DNA of 6,222 nucleotides from an uncultured Collinsella sp. (GTDB lineage: Bacteria; Actinomycetota; Coriobacteriia; Coriobacteriales; Coriobacteriaceae): positions 1 through 6,222 of the forward strand of contig CABUDQ010000073.1 in the NCBI GenBank assembly GCA_902490365.1, written 5' to 3'. The notes beneath the pieces are model-generated. The model did no database searches. It was given only the letters and a program-made list of their open reading frames with translations, and was not told the DNA's origin. Positions 1 through 5,520 of the stretch are shown in pieces; position 1 is the first letter of the stretch; the number at the start of each line of letters is the position of its first letter. The translations under genes and the position numbers were made by a program.

Positions 1-48
1 AAGTCAAACTGACAATCGTGCGCCGCGGAGTGAATGACCCCTTATTCT

Positions 49-1170
49 TCACTGCGCCTCGCGCGGGTTACCCGGGAAGCAGGCGTCGGCCATGGCGTCC
101 TTGGCCAGGACCTCGATCTCGTCAGCCTTCATGGCCTCGCAGACGTGCGGGATGTTGACGTCGGCGGAAAGCTGCTTGACGGCGGCGATGGCGGCGTCGG
201 CGGCCTCGTCGGTGCTCATGCCCGTGGTGTCAACGCCCATGGCGACGGCGACCTTGGCCAGGCGCTCGGTGCAAACCGGCTTGTTGAACTCCATGGCGAT
301 CGGCAGCAGCATGGCGCAAGCGACGCCGTGCGGGGTGTCGTAGTGGGCGGACAGGGTGTGAGCCATGGCGTGGTCGATGCCCAGGCCGACGTTGGAGAAG
401 CCCATGCCGGCGACATACTGACCAAGAGCCATGCCCTCGCGGCCGGAGCCGGGCTGGCCGGACTTGGCCTCGGCAACGGAGTCGCGCAGGTTCTCGCTGA
501 TCAGCTTAATAGCCTCAAAGTGGAACATGTCGGAAAGCTCCCAAGCGCCCTTGGTGGTGTAGCCCTCGATGGCGTGGGTCAGAGCGTCCATGCCGGTGGA
601 AGCGGTCAGGCCGGCGGGCATGGAAGCCATCATGTCGGGGTCGACGACGGCGACCTCGGGGGCGTCGTTGGTGTCGACGCACACGAACTTGCGGACCTTC
701 TCGGGGTCGGTGATGACGTAGTTGATGGTCACCTCAGCAGCGGTACCGGCGGTCGTCGGCACGGCGATGGTGAACACGGCATGGTTCTTGGTGGGAGCAA
801 CGCCCTCGAGGCTGCGGACATCGGCGAACTCGGGGTTGTTGATGATGATGCCGATAGCCTTGGCGGTGTCCATGGAGGAGCCGCCACCGATGGTCACGAT
901 AGCGTCAGCCTCGGCGGCCTTGAAGGCCTCGACGCCGTCCTTGACGTTCTGGATCGTGGGGTTGGGCTTAATCTCGGAGTACAGGCTCCAAGCGATGCCG
1001 GCGGCGTCGAGCTCGTCGGTCACCTTAGCGGTAACGCCGAACTTGACCAGGTCGGGGTCGGAGCAGACGAAAATCTTCTTGTAGCCGCGACGCTGGAGCT
1101 CGCCGGGGATCTCCTTGATGGCGCCGGAACCATGATAAGAGATGGTATTGAGAACGAAACGATTAGCCAT
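49..1170 (-). CDS. fucO: FucO-like lactaldehyde reductase (iron-containing alcohol dehydrogenase)
   Basis: This 373-residue protein belongs to the group III, iron-dependent alcohol dehydrogenases. It closely resembles E. coli FucO, which reduces L-lactaldehyde to 1,2-propanediol with NADH at the end of anaerobic fucose and rhamnose breakdown in the cytoplasm. Seen in the sequence: a nucleotide-binding GGGS at residues 95-98, the family block PTTAGTAAEVTINYVIT near 138-154, and the metal ligands expected from FucO (D195, H199, H267, H281), all intact. An acidic residue at D38, near the end of the second strand, fits NAD rather than NADP use. The start is well placed: GGGAGG lies 6 nt before the ATG. 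The protein stops at GNPREAQ, while E. coli FucO, as I remember it, runs about 11 residues further. Family assignment is very secure. The exact substrate (lactaldehyde, or another short aldehyde or diol) is inferred from similarity. No fucose pathway gene is visible beside it. Confidence 0.9.
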   Translation of the reverse strand: MANRFVLNTISYHGSGAIKEIPGELQRRGYKKIFVCSDPDLVKFGVTAKVTDELDAAGIAWSLYSEIKPNPTIQNVKDGVEAFKAAEADAIVTIGGGSSMDTAKAIGIIINNPEFADVRSLEGVAPTKNHAVFTIAVPTTAGTAAEVTINYVITDPEKVRKFVCVDTNDAPEVAVVDPDMMASMPAGLTASTGMDALTHAIEGYTTKGAWELSDMFHFEAIKLISENLRDSVAEAKSGQPGSGREGMALGQYVAGMGFSNVGLGIDHAMAHTLSAHYDTPHGVACAMLLPIAMEFNKPVCTERLAKVAVAMGVDTTGMSTDEAADAAIAAVKQLSADVNIPHVCEAMKADEIEVLAKDAMADACFPGNPREAQ

Positions 1171-1176
1171 TGATAG

Positions 1177-1182
1177 CCTCCC
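1177..1182 (-). promoter_or_regulatory. Ribosome-binding site of the fucO-like gene
   Basis: On the minus strand GGGAGG is followed by a 6-nt spacer and ATG. This fixes the start at 1170 and excludes longer forms. Confidence 0.8.
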
Positions 1183-1185
1183 ATC

Positions 1186-1432
1186 GTGTGCGGGGCACCC
1201 ATTACGCCCCGCGCTATGAGTCCCATCCTAACGCTTTTGAAACAAAAAACACGCGAGAACATCAAAAGTGTTAAAGCGTTTCAACGTACTAACGGGGCCT
1301 TAGCCCTTCCCTCCCGACAGCAGCGAAGGCTAGATTACAGGAGCAATCGCCCAAAGAATACGATCCACTCAGTCTAAATTATTTCTGCTTTAGCAATATA
1401 TGTTTAACAGCACGTTTATAAAAGGATACTTT
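1186..1432. other. Divergent intergenic region between the fucO-like gene and the AT-rich island
   Basis: This stretch separates divergent genes and should hold promoters for both sides. Besides the operator-like sites it contains an imperfect stem at 1302-1309/1325-1331 with a single bulged C, probably chance. Near 1370 the base composition drops sharply: 1381-1440 is about 28% GC. I see TATATG (1397-1402) and TATAAA (1417-1422) as -10-like words for plus-strand transcription, but no convincing -35 partner for either. The short ORFs here lack ribosome-binding sites, apart from the mini-ORF listed at 1433. Confidence 0.5.
1230..1284 (-). promoter_or_regulatory. Putative LacI-family operator region upstream of the fucO-like gene
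   Basis: TTAAAGCGTTTCAA (1271-1284) is a quasi-palindrome centred on CG, with five of seven pairs complementary and the other two keeping purine/pyrimidine symmetry. That layout is typical of LacI/CcpA-type operators. A second half-site in inverted orientation, AACGCTTT at 1230-1237, matches AAAGCGTT at 1273-1280, with CG centres 45 bp apart. The sites lie about 60-115 bp before the start codon, where a promoter would be expected. On the minus strand TTGAAA (inside the palindrome) could be a -35 box, but the matching -10 (TGTTCT, 17 nt later) is weak, so I do not call the promoter. Sugar-responsive repression is an inference from operator shape only. Confidence 0.4.
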
Positions 1433-1600
1433 GTGGTAAATAACATGCATGCAGCAAATAGCATCATTCATTTTGTTAGAGATTGCCCATGCAGTTATTG
1501 TGGCTGCATACACTGCAACGTACAGCGTAATTCTCCGCACGAAGCAGACGGCGGTTCCAATTCGATCGAGGCGATGACGCATGGTGGCTACTGGTCCTAA
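1433..1600 (+). CDS. Possible 55-residue Cys-rich small protein
   Basis: A GTG codon preceded by AAAGGA with a 6-nt spacer opens a 55-codon frame ending in TAA at 1598-1600. The stop lies 20 bp inside the next gene, an overlap that would fit translational coupling. The only notable feature of the protein is a cluster of five cysteines, C18, C20, C23, C25 and C28, giving the pattern CxCxxCxCxxC. This resembles a metal-binding knuckle but matches no family I recognise. The rest is short, polar and without a membrane segment. The Cys pattern could be chance in so short a frame, and the opposite strand is also open here, so the ribosome-binding site is the main support. I do not know its function. 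Confidence 0.25.
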   Translation: MVNNMHAANSIIHFVRDCPCSYCGCIHCNVQRNSPHEADGGSNSIEAMTHGGYWS

Positions 1601-2120
1601 ATCGAGCAAGACAGCTACAAACGAATATCAAATCTCAATTGAAGGTAACCCTTATCCGCATACTCTGGCTCTCATCAACCCAGCGGGAGACAACCTCAAC
1701 ATCAAAAAACATGGGTTCGCGGGTCCATTAGGACAGCTATTGAGTCTTAAATATACCGTTTATGACGATGCAAATGAAAAACTCTTCACTGTCGTCGACG
1801 GCGGTTTTAGCAACATGCCCAGGGTTGCGCTCATCATCGAACACGAGGAAGTTGCGGTGTTCGATTATGGCTTAAACAGACTTGAGATGAAGTGCGTAAC
1901 GAACATACCGAATTACACAATAAAAGGTAACTTCCTATTTGGAGATTACGATATATTCAGCCAACGGGAAGTGAAGCTATCTTCAGTTATCGTCCTTCAA
2001 TGTGATAAACAATCGTGCTTTAGCATACAGGTTTTGGATAAAGCCGAATTAGCCGCCGCAATTGGAATACCTACAGCCATTGCCCTTCTTAAGGCTCGGA
2101 TTGAAGAGCATCTCGAATAA
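1581..2120 (+). CDS. LURP-one-related / tubby-like fold protein
   Basis: This 179-residue protein has the rhythm of the LURP-one-related (LOR, DUF567, tubby C-terminal-like) family. Residues 50-100 give alternating short beta strands (LKYTVYDD, KLFTVVDGG, ALIIEHEEVAVFDY). They are followed by the diagnostic segment NYTIKGNFLFGDYDIF at 111-126, more strands at 133-151, and a hydrophobic helix near 155-171 corresponding to the central helix of the barrel. There is no signal peptide or full membrane segment. LOR proteins share the phospholipid-scramblase/tubby barrel. Their bacterial roles are largely unknown, and membrane or lipid association is only a family-level suggestion. The ATG at 1581 has a weak CGAGG 9 nt upstream and may instead be translated by coupling from the overlapping upstream ORF. 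The first 20 residues look unstructured. Its low GC (about 37-42% in sampled rows) differs strongly from its neighbours and suggests transfer. The family call is moderately sure. Confidence 0.6.
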   Translation: MVATGPKSSKTATNEYQISIEGNPYPHTLALINPAGDNLNIKKHGFAGPLGQLLSLKYTVYDDANEKLFTVVDGGFSNMPRVALIIEHEEVAVFDYGLNRLEMKCVTNIPNYTIKGNFLFGDYDIFSQREVKLSSVIVLQCDKQSCFSIQVLDKAELAAAIGIPTAIALLKARIEEHLE

Positions 2121-2133
2121 ATCGCAAAAAGCA

Positions 2134-2192
2134 GTTCGTAACAGCATTCAGGAGCTAGATAGTTTTTCTGGCTCCTGAATGTCGTTACGAAC
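2134..2192. terminator. 26-bp hairpin between convergent genes, probable terminator
   Basis: The arms 2134-2159 and 2167-2192 pair over 26 positions with one A/C mismatch and two G/U wobbles around a 7-nt loop (TAGTTTT). It starts 14 nt after the LURP-one-like stop and ends 8 nt before the YoaK-like stop. Read on the minus strand, the stem is followed by TGCTTTTTG, a short U-tract, so it can serve as an intrinsic terminator for the YoaK-like gene. In the plus direction no U-tract follows, so terminator activity there is less certain. The stem is longer than a normal terminator, so a small mobile inverted-repeat element is an alternative. No clear target-site duplication is visible at its edges. 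Confidence 0.55.
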
Positions 2193-2199
2193 ATGCACC

Positions 2200-2919
2200 T
2201 TAGCGCTTAAGACTCGTGGTCTGCCAGTCAGCTACGATGCGGGCCCATTTCCTGTGCAAATCGCGTTCACGGTCGATAAACATGATGGCAAACGCGATAA
2301 ACAGCAGCACGCTCGCCACCGCAATGGCGTGCAGGCCCATGCGCTCAATACACCAGTTGCCCAGCACGGCGCCAAACACAAAGGTGAAGATCACGCCAAA
2401 GTACAGTGCGCCGTTTTCCAAAAAGCCGCGCTTGTGGGTGATGATATAGTCGTCCACGTTTTGCAGGGCGTTGCGCAAGTTGCCGATGCACATGGTCGTA
2501 GCGATGCCGTGTCCATGAATCTTGCGGAAGCTCTCGACCTGCATACCGCAAGCAAACGAGGTAAGGCAGTTGGCGAGCAGGTTGAAATCGCCACCGGGGA
2601 TAAAGCTCACGCCCAGCAAGATGACGGCTTCAAAGAACACCGTCACCTGGCGCCAGTGAATCACGCTGCCAAACCGCTCGTGTACCAGGTCGGCAAGCAT
2701 AATGCCCACGGCAAACGACACCACGGGGAAGAAATAGCGTCCCGCGAGCGCCCAATTGCCCTCCGAGATGCTCACGCCCACCAGCAGGATATTGCCTGTC
2801 TGCGCGTTGGCGAAAACATGGTCGCGCCCAATGTACGAATACACGTCCATAAAGCCACCAGCGAGCGCCAGAATGATGCCCAGCTCGATGGACTCCGATA
2901 TCTGCTTGGCACGCTGCAT
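2200..2919 (-). CDS. YoaK/DUF1275 family multi-pass membrane protein
   Basis: This 239-residue integral membrane protein belongs to the DUF1275 (YoaK) family, small permease-like proteins of unproven substrate. The family signature is clear near the N-terminus: GGFMDVYSYI at residues 21-30, then VFANAQTGNILLVG at 35-48. About six hydrophobic segments follow (near 12-32, 60-80, 91-108, 111-127, 168-188 and 195-214), and the C-terminal tail is basic. The frame stays open upstream to 3156, but that extension is Arg/Pro-rich and unlike the family. The ATG at 2919 has AAGGAGG 10 nt upstream and gives the usual family length, so I chose it. The gene is divergent from the radical SAM gene and convergent with the LURP-one-like gene, so it is probably transcribed alone. 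Family is secure; function is unknown. Confidence 0.87.
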   Translation of the reverse strand: MQRAKQISESIELGIILALAGGFMDVYSYIGRDHVFANAQTGNILLVGVSISEGNWALAGRYFFPVVSFAVGIMLADLVHERFGSVIHWRQVTVFFEAVILLGVSFIPGGDFNLLANCLTSFACGMQVESFRKIHGHGIATTMCIGNLRNALQNVDDYIITHKRGFLENGALYFGVIFTFVFGAVLGNWCIERMGLHAIAVASVLLFIAFAIMFIDRERDLHRKWARIVADWQTTSLKR

Positions 2920-2929
2920 CGTCGTGCGG

Positions 2930-2936
2930 CCTCCTT
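2930..2936 (-). promoter_or_regulatory. Ribosome-binding site of the YoaK-like gene
   Basis: On the minus strand AAGGAGG stands 10 nt before ATG 2919. This strong site decides the start against the longer open frame. Confidence 0.75.
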
Positions 2937-3103
2937 GTTGACGACCCTCTCGTGCGTTGGCGGAGACATAGCCGCCGTTCATACTGTAACCCATTGACAA
3001 CATGGCGTGCGCGCGAGACGGGCTCCCCAACGCGCAGATACACAGTCTGGAAACAAACGGCGGGCGCGGCGCCACACCCGACGCCCGACGCCTCGTGTAC
3101 TCC

Positions 3104-3138
3104 ACCAGTCTTTTTAGCCCCGTCCCAAAAAGACTGGT
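3104..3138. promoter_or_regulatory. Perfect 12-bp inverted repeat, putative operator of the YgiQ-like gene
   Basis: ACCAGTCTTTTT (3104-3115) and AAAAAGACTGGT (3127-3138) are exact inverted repeats around an 11-nt loop. The right arm directly abuts TACAAT (3139-3144), a five-of-six match to a -10 box, so the repeat would cover the -35 region of a promoter for the gene starting at 3176. No -35 hexamer is visible, which would fit activator-dependent transcription or a regulator-bound site. T and A runs lie on the loop side of the arms, not outside, so it does not look like a terminator. Confidence 0.45.
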
Positions 3139-3144
3139 TACAAT
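3139..3144 (+). promoter_or_regulatory. Candidate -10 box for the YgiQ-like gene
   Basis: TACAAT differs at one base from TATAAT and lies 31 nt before the GTG start, implying a leader of roughly 25 nt. No recognisable -35 box is found 16-18 nt upstream, so this rests on one hexamer and its position. Confidence 0.35.
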
Positions 3145-3165
3145 TACGTGCAGCATACAAACACC

Positions 3166-3172
3166 GGGAGGG
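3166..3172 (+). promoter_or_regulatory. Ribosome-binding site of the YgiQ-like gene
   Basis: GGGAGGG ends 3 nt before the GTG at 3176. The spacing is short but the match is strong. It supports this GTG over the upstream ATG at 3002, which lies in the divergent promoter region and has no such site. Confidence 0.65.
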
Positions 3173-3175
3173 ATC

Positions 3176-5317
3176 GTGGCAAAAAAGCCTCAGCACGCTC
3201 AGAACAACCAGCGCAGTCAGCAGGGCAAACAGGGCCAGCAACAAAAGCGCGGCGGCAAGGCGCAGGCCACGGTCGCCCGCACCAAGCATTCCCAAGCGAC
3301 GCCCGCCCGCCCCTGGCGGCCGGGCCGCGATAAGTTCCTCCCCGTCAGCCGCGCCGACATGGATGCGCGCGGCTGGGACCAGTGCGACTTTGTCTACATC
3401 TGCGGCGACGCCTACGTGGACCATCCCAGCTTTGGTATGGCCATCGTCAGCCGCGTCCTCGACGCGCACGGCTACAAGGTGGGCATCATCTGCCAGCCCG
3501 ACTGGACCGACCCCGCCAGCATCACCGTGCTTGGCGAGCCGCGCCTGGGCTTTCTCGTCAGCGCCGGCAACATGGACTCCATGGTCAACCACTATTCGGT
3601 GACCAAGCACCGCCGCCACACCGACGCCTATACCCCTGGTGGCGAGGAGGGGCGCCGTCCCAATCGTGCCGTCACGGTCTACGGCAACCTCATCCGCCAG
3701 ACGTTCAAGGACGCTCCCATCATCATCGGCGGCATCGAGGCAAGCCTGCGCCGCCTGGCCCACTACGACTACTGGCAGGACAAGCTCAAGCGCTCGGTAC
3801 TGCTCGACTCGGGCGCCGACATCCTCATCTACGGCATGGGCGAGCACGCGATTGTCGAGATCGCCGACGCGCTCGATGCGGGGCTGCCCGTCGATCAGAT
3901 CACCTATATCAACGGCACCGTCTACCGCACGGGCTCGCTCGACGAGGTCTACGACTACGACCTGCTGCCCAGCTGGGACGACCTTACCGCCGACAAGCTC
4001 AACTACGCGCGCAGCTTTAACGTGCAGCAGCAGAATATGGACCCCATCACCGGTCATCGCCTGGTAGAGCCCTACCCCAACAGCGTCTATGTGGTGCAGA
4101 ACCCGCCGTCGGCGACACTCACCACCGACGAGATGGACGAGGTGGCCGAACTCCCCTACGCACGCGATTGGCATCCCGACTACGACACGGCGGGCGGCGT
4201 GCCGGCCTTTGCCGAGATCAAGTTTTCAATTAGCTCCAACCGCGGCTGTTTTGGCGAGTGCTCGTTTTGCGCCCTCACCTTCCACCAAGGCCGCGTGCTG
4301 CAGATGCGCAGCCACGACTCGATCATGCGCGAGGCCGAGCTGCTCACGCGCGATCCCGAGTTTAAGGGCTACATCAACGACGTGGGAGGACCAACGGCCA
4401 ACTTTAGCCGTCCCGCCTGCGACAAGCAGCTCAAGCACGGCGTATGCAAGAACAAGCGCTGCCTGTGGCCGAGCGTGTGCAAGAACATGGTGGTCGACGA
4501 GAGCGGCTACACGCAGCTGCTGCGCGACCTGCGTCAGCTGCCGGGCGTCAAAAAGGTCTTCGTGCGCAGCGGCATCCGCTTTGACTACACCATGGCCGAC
4601 GCCTCGGACGAGTTTTTGCGAGAGCTGCTGGAGCATCATGTCTCGGGCCAGCTACGCGTGGCGCCCGAGCATGTGAGCGATGCGGTGCTGTCCGTGATGG
4701 GCAAACCGAGCCGTGCCGTCTACGACGCGTTCTGCCGTAAATTTGAACGCTTGAACCGCGAATACGGACTCAAGCAGTACGTGGTGCCGTATCTGATCTC
4801 GAGCCATCCCGGCTCGACGATGAAGGAAGCCGTGGACCTTGCCGAGGCCGTGCGCGACATGGGCTATATGCCCGAGCAGGTGCAGGACTTCTACCCCACG
4901 CCGTCCACCATGTCGACCTGCATGTACTACACCGGCGTGGATCCGCGCACCATGGAGCCGATCTACGTAGCCCGCGACCCGCACGAGAAGGCCATGCAGC
5001 GCGCGCTCATCCAGTACCGCAAGCCCGAGAACTACAAGCTCGTGCGCGAAGCACTGGAAAAGGCCGGGCGTCGTGACCTGATCGGCTACACCAAGCATTG
5101 CCTGATTCGCCCCGTGCCGCCGCGCCCGGGCGAGACGTCTGCTGGCGGTGGGCATGGCACCGGCAAGAAGGGCGGCAAGGCCCACGGTGGCGCCGCCGGC
5201 AAGGGGCCCAAGGGCAGCAAGGGGCGCAGTGGCATGTCGCGCGCGCAGAACACCGCAGGCCGCAACCGCGCGGCGCAGGGGCGTCAGGGCGCCAACGGCG
5301 GCGGCAGGCGCAACTAG
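3176..5317 (+). CDS. ygiQ: YgiQ family (UPF0313) radical SAM protein
   Basis: This 713-residue protein belongs to the UPF0313/YgiQ family of cytoplasmic radical SAM enzymes, whose reaction I do not know to be established. Seen in order: a Q/K/R-rich N-terminal tail (1-44); the YgiQ N-terminal domain with GDAYVDHPSFG (77-87) and GGIEASLRR; the radical SAM core with CFGECSFC giving C358, C362 and C365 (CX3CX2C) for the [4Fe-4S]-SAM cluster; and a second cysteine set, C415, C424, C429 and C435 (CX8CX4CX5C). That second spacing is identical to E. coli YgiQ as I recall it, and could bind another cluster or zinc. Then come the family blocks RVAPEH and DFYPTPSTMST. A Gly/Lys/Arg-rich tail (about 648-713) ends the protein. 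Length compares with 739 in E. coli, where an internal segment is longer. I start at GTG 3176 because of its ribosome-binding site. It is probably a single-gene transcript. The family is very sure; the function is not. Confidence 0.92.
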   Translation: MAKKPQHAQNNQRSQQGKQGQQQKRGGKAQATVARTKHSQATPARPWRPGRDKFLPVSRADMDARGWDQCDFVYICGDAYVDHPSFGMAIVSRVLDAHGYKVGIICQPDWTDPASITVLGEPRLGFLVSAGNMDSMVNHYSVTKHRRHTDAYTPGGEEGRRPNRAVTVYGNLIRQTFKDAPIIIGGIEASLRRLAHYDYWQDKLKRSVLLDSGADILIYGMGEHAIVEIADALDAGLPVDQITYINGTVYRTGSLDEVYDYDLLPSWDDLTADKLNYARSFNVQQQNMDPITGHRLVEPYPNSVYVVQNPPSATLTTDEMDEVAELPYARDWHPDYDTAGGVPAFAEIKFSISSNRGCFGECSFCALTFHQGRVLQMRSHDSIMREAELLTRDPEFKGYINDVGGPTANFSRPACDKQLKHGVCKNKRCLWPSVCKNMVVDESGYTQLLRDLRQLPGVKKVFVRSGIRFDYTMADASDEFLRELLEHHVSGQLRVAPEHVSDAVLSVMGKPSRAVYDAFCRKFERLNREYGLKQYVVPYLISSHPGSTMKEAVDLAEAVRDMGYMPEQVQDFYPTPSTMSTCMYYTGVDPRTMEPIYVARDPHEKAMQRALIQYRKPENYKLVREALEKAGRRDLIGYTKHCLIRPVPPRPGETSAGGGHGTGKKGGKAHGGAAGKGPKGSKGRSGMSRAQNTAGRNRAAQGRQGANGGGRRN

Positions 5318-5326
5318 GGCAGCGAG

Positions 5327-5358
5327 GGCCAGCCGGCGTCTCATGGCCAGCCGGCGTC
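5327..5358. repeat. 14-bp tandem direct repeat after the YgiQ-like gene
   Basis: GGCCAGCCGGCGTC occurs at 5327-5340 and again at 5345-5358, separated by TCAT, an 18-bp period. It begins 10 bp after the stop codon. Each copy contains the self-complementary GCCGGC. It is probably a local duplication; no function is evident. Confidence 0.8.
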
Positions 5359-5373
5359 CTTTCATCGGCCAAG

Positions 5374-5520
5374 CGTGTTTTCCCTAGGGGGAACACGCTT
5401 GGGCTGTCTCCAGTCGTGTTTTCCCTAGGGGGAACACGCTCAGACACACCTAGCCGTGTTTTCCTTAGGGGAATCACAGCAGATTTGTTTTTATCCACGT
5501 TGGCCCTTAAGGGAATCACG
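5374..5520. repeat. Array of four palindromic units at about 41-bp spacing
   Basis: Four 24-nt units lie at 5374-5397, 5415-5438, 5455-5478 and 5497-5520, with centres 41, 40 and 42 bp apart and unrelated spacers of 17, 16 and 18 nt. Units 1 and 2 are identical over 26 nt: a core TTTTCCCTAGGGGGAA bounded by CGTG and CACG and followed by CT. As RNA each folds on itself, using two U/G wobble pairs. Unit 1 extends to a 34-nt palindrome (5369-5402). Unit 3 matches unit 1 at 20 of 24 positions. Unit 4 keeps mainly the right half: 12 of its last 14 positions match unit 3. The array fills the space between two convergent genes. REP-type intergenic palindromes, stacked terminators or a set of protein-binding sites are all possible. 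Confidence 0.85.
5455..5492 (+). terminator. Possible terminator of the YgiQ-like gene (palindromic unit 3 plus T-tract)
   Basis: Unit 3 of the array can form an imperfect hairpin. Five nucleotides after it comes TTTGTTTTT (5484-5492), the only T-rich run downstream of the gene. The distance is longer than ideal and the stem has a T/T mismatch, so this is a modest candidate. Confidence 0.35.

Noticed and set aside
29..53. Inverted repeat AGTGAA/TTCACT at the end of the fucO-like gene as a terminator
   Set aside because: Only a 6-bp AT-rich stem with a 13-nt loop, no T-tract on the minus strand, and it overlaps the stop codon.
34..1173. 379-codon plus-strand open frame opposite the fucO-like gene
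   Set aside because: It is the antisense shadow of a GC-rich gene: Gly/Val/Asp-rich, no family resemblance, and the minus-strand frame is unmistakably FucO.
1379..1609. 76-codon minus-strand frame in the AT-rich island with one hydrophobic stretch
   Set aside because: No ribosome-binding site before its candidate ATGs, and it overlaps the start of the LURP-one-like gene. The plus-strand mini-ORF has better initiation signals.
3061..3087. Inverted repeat CGGGCG/CGCCCG in the YoaK-YgiQ intergenic region
   Set aside because: A 6-bp GC-only stem with a 15-nt loop is expected by chance in DNA this GC-rich.
2920..3156. Upstream extension of the YoaK-like protein
   Set aside because: The extra 79 residues are Arg/Pro-rich and would overlap the divergent promoter region. 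AAGGAGG supports ATG 2919 and the family length.
3002..3175. Upstream ATG extension of the YgiQ-like protein
   Set aside because: The extension covers the putative promoter and perfect inverted repeat, is unlike the family and lacks a ribosome-binding site. GTG 3176 has GGGAGGG.
2630..4174. 514-codon minus-strand open frame crossing the YoaK-like start and the YgiQ-like gene
   Set aside because: It runs through two well-supported genes in another frame, has no recognisable domain, and has the low-complexity Ala/Gly/Val composition of a GC-driven shadow.
5374..5520. CRISPR array
   Set aside because: Repeats are 24 nt and fully palindromic, spacers only 16-18 nt, units degenerate, and there are no cas genes. 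This fits intergenic palindromic repeats better.
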